Shown here: positions 1 to 4,998 of the stretch, piece by piece
Layout of the letters: the number at the start of each line of letters is the position of its first letter
Numbering within the stretch: position 1 is the first letter of the stretch
NCBI GenBank assembly: GCA_016874875.1
Contig: VGTA01000067.1
Coordinates: 1-10,178, forward strand
Reading direction: 5' to 3'
Origin: Deltaproteobacteria bacterium
GTDB taxonomy: Bacteria > Myxococcota_A > Bradymonadia > UBA7976 > VGTA01
Length of the DNA stretch: 10,178 nucleotides
Made by a program: the position numbers and the translations under genes
The notes under the pieces: generated by a model
The model's input: the letters and a program-made list of their open reading frames with translations, nothing else
What the model was told of the DNA's origin: nothing
The model's database searches: none

Positions 1-768
1 CGCGCGCTCCGCGGCGCGCCCCTCCCCGCCGTCGCCGTGCGCGCGCAGCCACGACGCGGCGCGCACGTGCGTGAGCGCCCAGCCCGAGAGCGCCTGCGCG
101 CTCGACAGCTCCGCGCGCGCCGCCCGTCGCAGGCGCGCGCCCACGAGCGCCACCGGGGCGAAGAGCAGCGGGTAGAGCGCGAGCACGAGGAGCCCCAGCT
201 CCCCGCTCACCACATAGGCGGTGAGCGCGAGCGTGAGCACCTGCGCCCCGTCGCGCCACAGCGGCGCCACCCCCTCCTCCACCCACCGCTCAAGGCGCTC
301 CACGTGCCGCGTGAGCAGCGAGTGCAGGCGGGCCTCACCGGCAGCCTCGCGCGCGTCGAGGGGCGCCTCCACGAGCGCCCACGCCACCCGCGCCCGCACC
401 GCGCGCCCGAAGCCCGCCGAGAGCGCCGCGAGCGCCAGGCGCTGCCCCAGCTGCGCCGCCCCCTTGAGGAGCGCCGCGAGCGCCACGAGCCACGGCAGCC
501 ACGCGCGCACCACCTCCGCGGAGGGCGGGGGCGGCAGGTGGGGGCGCAGCGCCGGGGGCCAAGCGGGGGGCTCGCCCCCAAAGGCGAGCCGCAGGAGCGG
601 CCCCACCAGCAGCCCATACGCCCCCCCCGCCGCGGCGAGCGCCGCGCTCGCCCCCAAGAACGCCGCGAGCGCCCCGCGCGGGCAGCGCCTCACGAGCGCC
701 CCCCAGAGCCCCTCGGCGCCCCCGCCCCCCGCGCCGGGCTCAGAAGCGCCAGCGATAGCGCACCTCAC
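1..768 (-). CDS. Type I ABC exporter, transmembrane domain (3' part cut by window edge)
   Basis: Seen: an open frame of 256 codons without a stop, running off the left edge. From a GTG at 768 it reads a Gly-rich N-terminus and then hydrophobic segments at about residues 34-58 (AAFLGASAALAAAGG), 88-105 (RAWLPWLVALAALLKG) and 174-210 (ending LYPLLFAPVALVGARLRR). The layout matches MsbA-type exporter membrane domains: the LKGAAQLGQRLAL segment, the GEARLHSLLTRHVERLERWV stretch resembling the family's 'GELxSRLTNDVxxL' region, and the LRRAARAELSSAQAL helix after TM4. The ATP-binding domain should lie beyond the edge, so transport direction and substrate are inferred from the family only. The start is uncertain: GTG 768 has AGGAG four nt upstream and overlaps the preceding TPR gene by 29 nt; an in-frame GTG at 693 is the alternative. 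Shorter ORFs in other frames here are compositional shadows. Confidence 0.75.
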   Translation of the reverse strand, partial: MRCAIAGASEPGAGGGGAEGLWGALVRRCPRGALAAFLGASAALAAAGGAYGLLVGPLLRLAFGGEPPAWPPALRPHLPPPPSAEVVRAWLPWLVALAALLKGAAQLGQRLALAALSAGFGRAVRARVAWALVEAPLDAREAAGEARLHSLLTRHVERLERWVEEGVAPLWRDGAQVLTLALTAYVVSGELGLLVLALYPLLFAPVALVGARLRRAARAELSSAQALSGWALTHVRAASWLRAHGDGGEGRAAERA

Positions 769-1585
769 CGCGCTCCTGCGTGGCGCCGAACGACAGCCCG
801 CTCGCCGCCCCGTCGGCGGGCGAGAGCACCTGCCCCTTGTCGTGATCGGCGCTCACCCACAGATACACGCTCAGCCCCACCGCCAGCGCCCCCGCCACCA
901 TCGACACGTCCGCCACCAGCGCGTCGGACTCCGCCTGCGCCTTAAAGCGTTCATGGTCGTGGCGCGTCGCCTGCCGCGAGCGCTCCGCGGCGTCGAGCGC
1001 GGAGAGTCCATAGACCGCGCCGAGCGCGCCCGCCGCCACCCCCGCCGTCAGCGACGCCCACGGCCAGTAGCTCACCGGGCCCTCCTCCACCGCCGGGCCC
1101 ACCGGCGCCGCCGGCGCCAGCGGCTGAATCGTGACCTCGCCGCCGAGCAGCTTGAGGCGATGGATGATGGTGGTCTCGTCCACGGGCTTGGTGGCGAGGT
1201 AGGCGCGGTACCACTCCACCGCCCCCTCCCTGTCGCCCATCAGCTCCCGGCTACGCGCCACGTTAAACAGGAGGTCGTGGTAAGGAATCAGCGCGTACGC
1301 CCCCTGAAAGTGCTCCGCGGCGCGCTCATAGTCGCGTTTTTGAAAAAACACGAACGCCTTAAAGAAGAGCGCCTCCGCCTGATCGATCACCTGCTGGCTG
1401 AGGGAGTTGTCCTTGATGTTGTAGTCCACCTCCTCCCCCTTCGCGGGCGCCTTGCCCTCCGCGCGCGCCGGCGAGGGCGCGCAAGGCGAGAGGGCGCCGA
1501 GCGTTGCGGCGGGCGCGCAGAGCGCGAGCGTCATCAGCGCGCGGAGCCGAGGGCGGCGGGGGAGGGGCGGGCGGCTGCGGTGCAC
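740..1585 (-). CDS. Secreted/membrane TPR protein with two C-terminal membrane segments
   Basis: Unnamed protein of 281 aa. Seen: an Arg-rich n-region and hydrophobic core with a plausible signal peptidase site near residue 42 (SPARA-EGK). A TPR-type helical pair covers about 68-135 (AEALFFKAFVFFQKRDYERA, then a second helix pair with LLFNVARSRELMGDREGAVEW). After a short Pro/Ala linker come two hydrophobic segments, about 174-197 and 223-245, separated by a charged stretch. The last residues, GEVRYRWRF, look like an amphipathic strand ending in Phe. TPRs bind other proteins, so a periplasmic scaffold or adaptor anchored in the membrane is the natural inference. The start is GTG at 1585, two nt after the upstream stop and without a clear SD, suggesting re-initiation; an in-frame ATG at 1534 would shorten the signal peptide. 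Similar TPR-linker-TM architectures are common in Myxococcota, from memory. Confidence 0.8.
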   Translation of the reverse strand: MHRSRPPLPRRPRLRALMTLALCAPAATLGALSPCAPSPARAEGKAPAKGEEVDYNIKDNSLSQQVIDQAEALFFKAFVFFQKRDYERAAEHFQGAYALIPYHDLLFNVARSRELMGDREGAVEWYRAYLATKPVDETTIIHRLKLLGGEVTIQPLAPAAPVGPAVEEGPVSYWPWASLTAGVAAGALGAVYGLSALDAAERSRQATRHDHERFKAQAESDALVADVSMVAGALAVGLSVYLWVSADHDKGQVLSPADGAASGLSFGATQERGEVRYRWRF

Positions 1586-1587
1586 GG

Positions 1588-2862
1588 CTACTCTACTTTA
1601 AATAGGGTGGGTTGCCAGCGCGCCTGGGTGTCGCGCGCCGACGCGGGGTCGAGGTCTGCCTGATAGAGCGAGCGCCAGTACGCGCTCAGCGCGGCGTAGT
1701 ACCCTGTGGGCTCCTGCCCATTAAACAGCACCTCAAAGCGCGGCTCAAGCGCCTCGCGCCTAAAGGAGAACGCCGTGAAGCGCACCTGCCCCCCCGACGC
1801 CGGCTCTAGGTAGACGGCGAGCAGCGCGTCGATCCCAAAGTTGAAGCTCGCCTCGTAAAAGAACTCCGCGAGGTATGTGTCGCTGTAGACCTCGGGGCCG
1901 CGCAGCGGCATACGGTCAAAGGGCGCGAAATCTTGATCATAGTTCTTAGCGCGCTTGAGCGTCGCCTTGAACTTCTTGGACTTGCCGTTCTCGAGCGTGA
2001 TGAGCGTCCCCCAGCGGGCATAGCCGAGCTTACGCACCTCCACGAGATGCACCCCCGCCGACATAAAAGGCGCGATGTAGGGCGTAGTGCGGTCCACCAC
2101 CCCCACCGCCGTGTTGTTCACGAACACGTGCGCCCCATCCACGTCCGCCGTCAGCGACAGCTCTGCCGTCCCAGAGATGGGACTCTCCCCGCAGATGTCC
2201 ACCAGCGCGTCGTACTGCTCAATAGGCCCCACGCTGCCCGTCAGGTTGCGCGAGAGCGACACATACTGACAGTAGAGCTCGCGGGCCTTCTTCTCGATCT
2301 TCAGATTCTTGTGCGTGATGTAGTCAAAGTAGAAGATGCTCTGCAGGAGCGCCTCATCGCGCACAAACGGCACCCCCTTGAGATAAAAGCGGCGGGCGCG
2401 GAAGAGCTGCTCCTTGGCCTCCTCGCTCTCCCCCGCCTCGAGCGCGCGCTGCGCCTCATTGAAGTGGCGCTCGGCGGTGTGCAGGTTCGCCTTGCTGAGC
2501 TCCCCCACGTCAAAGAAGAGCTCAAGTGGATAGAGGCGCCCTGGGGCGGCGCCGCTGGCGTCGGCGAACTGCACCATGTCGCGCAGCTTGCGCTCCACCT
2601 GCGCGCGCAGGCGCTCGGGGACGCCGTCGCGCGCGAACACCATCACCCCCACGCGCGGCTTCTTAGGCGCCGGGGCGGCGCGCGAGGCGCCGAGGGGGGC
2701 GAGCGCGAGGAGCAGGGCGCACGCGAGCGAGAGCAACAGCGAGAGCGACAGCGACAGCGACAGCGAGAGGGAGAGCGCGCGCGCGGAGGCCCCCCGCGAC
2801 GCCGCGCGCGCCCCGCTCAGGCGCCCGCCGCCCGCGCCTCGGGCGAGAGCATGTGGGCACAT
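1588..2862 (-). CDS. Exported PEGA-domain protein with Leu-Ser repeat signal peptide
   Basis: Protein of 424 aa. Seen: a long 29-residue n-region, then a signal core of alternating Leu-Ser (about 30-46) followed by LACALLLALAPLGASRA, with cleavage likely near 62. Residues 68-160 start with RVGVMVFARDGVP and continue into charged helices (AERHFNEAQRALEAGESEEA); this resembles a TolB-N/FlgT-like alpha-beta domain plus a helical hairpin, which is tentative. Residues 234-303 form a PEGA domain: DGAHVFVNNTAVG, TPYIAPFMSAGVHLVEVRKLGY, then a Gly/Lys turn and closing strand. The last 120 residues are a mixed alpha/beta region I do not recognise. PEGA domains are extracytoplasmic beta folds often attached to TPR or kinase proteins. 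The ATG shares one base with the upstream TGA (TGATG) and lacks a good SD, indicating coupling. No other ATG or GTG precedes the signal core, so the start is fairly secure. Confidence 0.85.
   Translation of the reverse strand: MCPHALARGAGGGRLSGARAASRGASARALSLSLSLSLSLSLLLSLACALLLALAPLGASRAAPAPKKPRVGVMVFARDGVPERLRAQVERKLRDMVQFADASGAAPGRLYPLELFFDVGELSKANLHTAERHFNEAQRALEAGESEEAKEQLFRARRFYLKGVPFVRDEALLQSIFYFDYITHKNLKIEKKARELYCQYVSLSRNLTGSVGPIEQYDALVDICGESPISGTAELSLTADVDGAHVFVNNTAVGVVDRTTPYIAPFMSAGVHLVEVRKLGYARWGTLITLENGKSKKFKATLKRAKNYDQDFAPFDRMPLRGPEVYSDTYLAEFFYEASFNFGIDALLAVYLEPASGGQVRFTAFSFRREALEPRFEVLFNGQEPTGYYAALSAYWRSLYQADLDPASARDTQARWQPTLFKVE
2725..2778 (-). repeat. Hexamer tandem repeat in a signal peptide
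   Basis: Nine consecutive hexamers with plus-strand consensus CAGCGA or GAGCGA, several identical (three successive CAGCGA at 2749-2766). Each unit encodes one Leu-Ser pair on the minus strand, producing the LSLSLSLS core of the PEGA protein's signal peptide. The 6-bp period means unit gain or loss keeps the frame. Confidence 0.85.
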
Positions 2863-4082
2863 CAGCGGAGGTCATCCATCGTGAAGGAGATCACATACAC
2901 GCGCTGCCAGGTCTTGTCCTCCGAGCCGCGCATCCCCGCCGCCCTGTACGCCAGCGCCATCTCGCCGCCGCTCAGGTAGGTGATCGAGAGGTCGGAGTTG
3001 ATCTGGGTCTCCTGCGTCAAGACCCCCGACTTGCCCGTGTTGCGATTCACCCACATGATGGGGTTATTGCGCTCAAAATCCCGCTTCACGAAAAACAACG
3101 TCGAGCCGTCCTTCGACCACGCGGGCCCCTTGTGCTCATCCACCACCACGTCCTTGGCGAGGCGCTTGGCCCCCGCGCCGCTGGCGTCCACCACCCACAG
3201 GTCAAAGATCTTGTCGCTGCCGCTCTCGTGGTTGGTGTAGAACGCCACCGCCTCCCCCGACGGCGACCAATGAGGGCGAATCTCGTCCTCCGCCCACTCC
3301 GTGAGGGCGCGCGTGGTCTGCTCAGGGCGCTTGATGTCATCGATCACCATGATGTCCTGCCCGCGCGCCTTCTGCGAGCGGATAAAGAGCAGACTCTGCG
3401 CCGCGGGATGCCACTGCGGGTGATACTCGGTGAAATCAGGCGTCTGCGTGAGGGGGATGGGGCGCTCCATATCCCCGCCAAAATCGATCATCATGATGTC
3501 GCCCGAGTCGCGCTGCTGTGACGTAAAGGCGAGGTAGTTGGAGTCCGCCGAGATGGAGGGCTGGCCGTCATTGCCCTTGTTCTTGGTCAGCCACGTCCCG
3601 TCACCGTAGATGTCAAAGTTCTTAAACTGAGGGTTTTGAGTACTAAACACATAGGGGGGATTCAGCATCTCCATGTCAGGCGTCCAGGTGAACTCCACCA
3701 CCGGGGGCGCCTTACCGTCTGCGAGGCGACTCGACTGCTGCCCGAGGACGCCCACCTGCTCCTCCTTGGTCACCTGAAAGCGCTCCGAGAGCGTCATGAC
3801 CCACACCTGACGCGTCTCCTTCTTAGGGAAGTACACCTCCACCGCGAGGCGCTTGCCGTCGGGGGACCACTGCGGCGCCTGGCAGTGCGAGCTGGGGCGC
3901 GCGGCCACCTCTTGGGGCACGCTCACCTTGGCCAGCGCCTCGGCGCAGAGCCACAGCGGCGAGAGCTGCAGCGCGGCGACGGAGAGGGAGCAGGAGAGGG
4001 CGCAGGAGAAGGAGAGCGGGAGAGAGCGGGGGAGAGAGCGAGGGAGAGAGCGGGGGAGAGAGCGGGAGAGGCGAGTCTTCAC
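2862..4082 (-). CDS. Exported TolB-like beta-propeller (PD40) protein
   Basis: Protein of 406 aa. Seen: an unusual signal peptide with four SLPR units (about 8-22), then a hydrophobic stretch to about residue 50. The mature part carries PD40/WD40-like blades of the TolB type: APQWSPDGKRLAVEVY (69-84), QPSISADSNYLAFTS (174-188), YHPQWHPAAQSLLFIRS (220-236), RPHWSPSGEAVAFYTN (269-284) and GPAWSKDGSTLFFVKR (319-334), each followed by a DI/DLW-type strand such as DIMVID or DLWVVD. A less clear blade lies near 130-165 and a final one near 362-380, consistent with a six-bladed propeller. The family binds proteins or small ligands; no peptidase catalytic domain follows. Start is GTG at 4082 with a strong AAGGAGG six nt upstream. 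True TolB is encoded beside tolQRA/pal, which are not seen here, so I call it TolB-like only. Confidence 0.85.
   Translation of the reverse strand: MKTRLSRSLPRSLPRSLPRSLPLSFSCALSCSLSVAALQLSPLWLCAEALAKVSVPQEVAARPSSHCQAPQWSPDGKRLAVEVYFPKKETRQVWVMTLSERFQVTKEEQVGVLGQQSSRLADGKAPPVVEFTWTPDMEMLNPPYVFSTQNPQFKNFDIYGDGTWLTKNKGNDGQPSISADSNYLAFTSQQRDSGDIMMIDFGGDMERPIPLTQTPDFTEYHPQWHPAAQSLLFIRSQKARGQDIMVIDDIKRPEQTTRALTEWAEDEIRPHWSPSGEAVAFYTNHESGSDKIFDLWVVDASGAGAKRLAKDVVVDEHKGPAWSKDGSTLFFVKRDFERNNPIMWVNRNTGKSGVLTQETQINSDLSITYLSGGEMALAYRAAGMRGSEDKTWQRVYVISFTMDDLR
4021..4068 (-). repeat. 12-bp tandem repeat in a signal peptide
   Basis: Four adjacent 12-bp units with plus-strand consensus AGAGAGCGGGGG; the units at 4021 and 4045 are identical, and those at 4033 and 4057 differ by one base each. 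On the coding strand each unit gives Ser-Leu-Pro-Arg (the last reads differently at one end). A purine-rich stretch continues leftwards to about 3981. The 12-bp period preserves frame. Confidence 0.85.
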
Positions 4083-4087
4083 GGGAG

Positions 4088-4095
4088 TCCTCCTT
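4088..4095 (-). promoter_or_regulatory. Strong Shine-Dalgarno for the propeller gene
   Basis: Minus strand reads AAGGAGGA, leaving six nt between AGGAGG and the GTG at 4082. This decides the GTG start and shows that translation starts afresh here rather than by coupling. Confidence 0.8.
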
Positions 4096-4111
4096 CTGAG
4101 TAGTGGGAGAC

Positions 4112-4145
4112 GGGCGCGCGGGCGCTGACGGTGGGGGGCGCGCCC
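4112..4145 (-). other. Inverted repeat in the 106-nt intergenic region
   Basis: Arms GGGCGCGC (4112-4119) and GCGCGCCC (4138-4145) are perfect 8-bp complements around an 18-nt loop. It sits 44 nt after the stop of the TPR-like gene, in the only intergenic stretch of the window longer than 30 nt (4083-4188). No T-run follows on the minus strand, so it does not look like an intrinsic terminator; a weak attenuator, an RNA-processing site or chance in GC-rich DNA are all possible. I see no convincing promoter in this gap. Confidence 0.3.
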
Positions 4146-4188
4146 AAGGGAACGCGCGGCGACGGGAGAGATTGTGGCGTCTTCTTCA

Positions 4189-4998
4189 TTATTGGATCAC
4201 GATTCGCGCCTTGATGTCCTCCGCCGTGGCGCGCGTGAGCGCCACCCCCACCGCCGCCGCCAAGACGAGCGCCCCGCCGAGCGACACATAGACCCACGTG
4301 CGCGAGGAGGGCGGGGGCGGCGGGGGCGCGAGGGGGGCGGCGAGGGGCGTGAGCGGGACGCTGACCACGGGCATCGGCTGCGAGGGGGCGAGCTGGAAGG
4401 GCACCAGGTTGGCGCTGTAGTTGCCGTAGGGCAGGTAGAGCGACAGCGGCGACACCATGCCGCGGGCGAGGCGCTCGCGCGCCACCTCAAAGACCTGCCG
4501 CCGGTCGGGGTTGAGGAGCTTGCGCTCGCTCTCGAGCGTGAGCGCGCCCTGCTGCAGCGCGGTGCTCGACTCAAAGCGCACGGGCCCATACTCGCTCGAC
4601 CAGGCGCTGTAGCGCTCGCTGAGCTGGTGGCGCTCGCTGGGGCTCTGCGACAGGCGGCGCGCGGCGCGGAGGTAGTCGAGCGCCTTGGTGATGTCGTACG
4701 TCTTGTAGCTCGCCTCCGCCGCGGCGGTGACCACGCGCACATCCACCGCCCCCTGCGGCGTCTCGAGCAGCACCTCGAGCTCGGCGAGCGCCTGGCGGTA
4801 CAGCTCCTGGCGCATGTAGAGGGAGGCCTGGTTGAGGCGCTGCTCGTAGCTCGGGGCGCTCGGCTGCGCCCAGAGCGAGGCCGGCGGCGCGCAGGTGAGC
4901 AAGGACAGCGTGAGCGCGAGCGGGCGGGCGAGCGCGAGCGGGCGGGCGAGCGCGCGCGGGCGGCGGGCACGAGGGGACGAGCGGCATGGGGCGTTCAT
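4189..4998 (-). CDS. Exported TPR-like protein with C-terminal membrane anchor
   Basis: Unnamed protein of 269 aa. Seen: a signal peptide with two ALARPL units (about 17-28), core to about 35, probable cleavage near 44. Residues 50-115 form two TPR-like helical pairs (YEQRLNQASLYMRQELYRQA; SYKTYDITKALDYLRAARRL). Residues 185-205 (LSLYLPYGNYSANLVPFQLAP) look like a short extracytoplasmic beta module, possibly PEGA-like. A Pro-rich linker with six consecutive prolines (225-230) leads to one membrane segment (234-255, TWVYVSLGGALVLAAAVGVAL) and a short tail ending RIVIQ. It would display its TPR region in the periplasm, anchored to the inner membrane. Its ATG overlaps the ATPase stop by 4 nt (ATGA), with GAGG eight nt upstream, so it is very probably co-translated with the importer. 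No lipobox of canonical form was found (LLTC at 33-36 is non-standard). Confidence 0.8.
   Translation of the reverse strand: MNAPCRSSPRARRPRALARPLALARPLALTLSLLTCAPPASLWAQPSAPSYEQRLNQASLYMRQELYRQALAELEVLLETPQGAVDVRVVTAAAEASYKTYDITKALDYLRAARRLSQSPSERHQLSERYSAWSSEYGPVRFESSTALQQGALTLESERKLLNPDRRQVFEVARERLARGMVSPLSLYLPYGNYSANLVPFQLAPSQPMPVVSVPLTPLAAPLAPPPPPPSSRTWVYVSLGGALVLAAAVGVALTRATAEDIKARIVIQ
4912..4965 (-). repeat. 18-bp tandem repeat in a signal peptide
   Basis: Two perfect 18-bp units, plus strand GAGCGCGAGCGGGCGGGC, at 4912-4929 and 4930-4947, then a third at 4948-4965 with three mismatches. On the coding strand a unit encodes a six-residue ALARPL-type block in the signal peptide of the TPR-like protein. 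Frame is preserved by unit changes. Confidence 0.85.

Noticed and set aside
335..562. Small minus-strand ORFs starting at 562 and 617
   Set aside because: They are in the wrong frames relative to the exporter frame, which alone shows membrane helices and family motifs.
221..1663. Plus-strand ORF of 480 codons and others of 302, 348 and 495 codons opposite the minus-strand genes
   Set aside because: Arg/Ala/His-rich translations without domain features, lying antisense to well-supported genes; typical artefact of high GC third positions.
2862..4082. Genuine TolB of the Tol-Pal system
   Set aside because: Propeller blades fit, but no tolQ, tolR, tolA or pal neighbours are present and the context is a transporter cluster.
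4112..4145. Intrinsic terminator between the TPR-anchor and propeller genes
   Set aside because: An 8-bp stem exists but has a long loop and no T-run on the minus strand.
4880..4900. Lipoprotein signal in the TPR-anchor protein (LLTC)
   Set aside because: Thr before Cys is not a standard lipobox, and the protein has its own C-terminal membrane anchor.
2725..4965. CRISPR array from the repeats
   Set aside because: The repeats are 6-18 bp, directly adjacent without spacers, and lie inside coding sequence.
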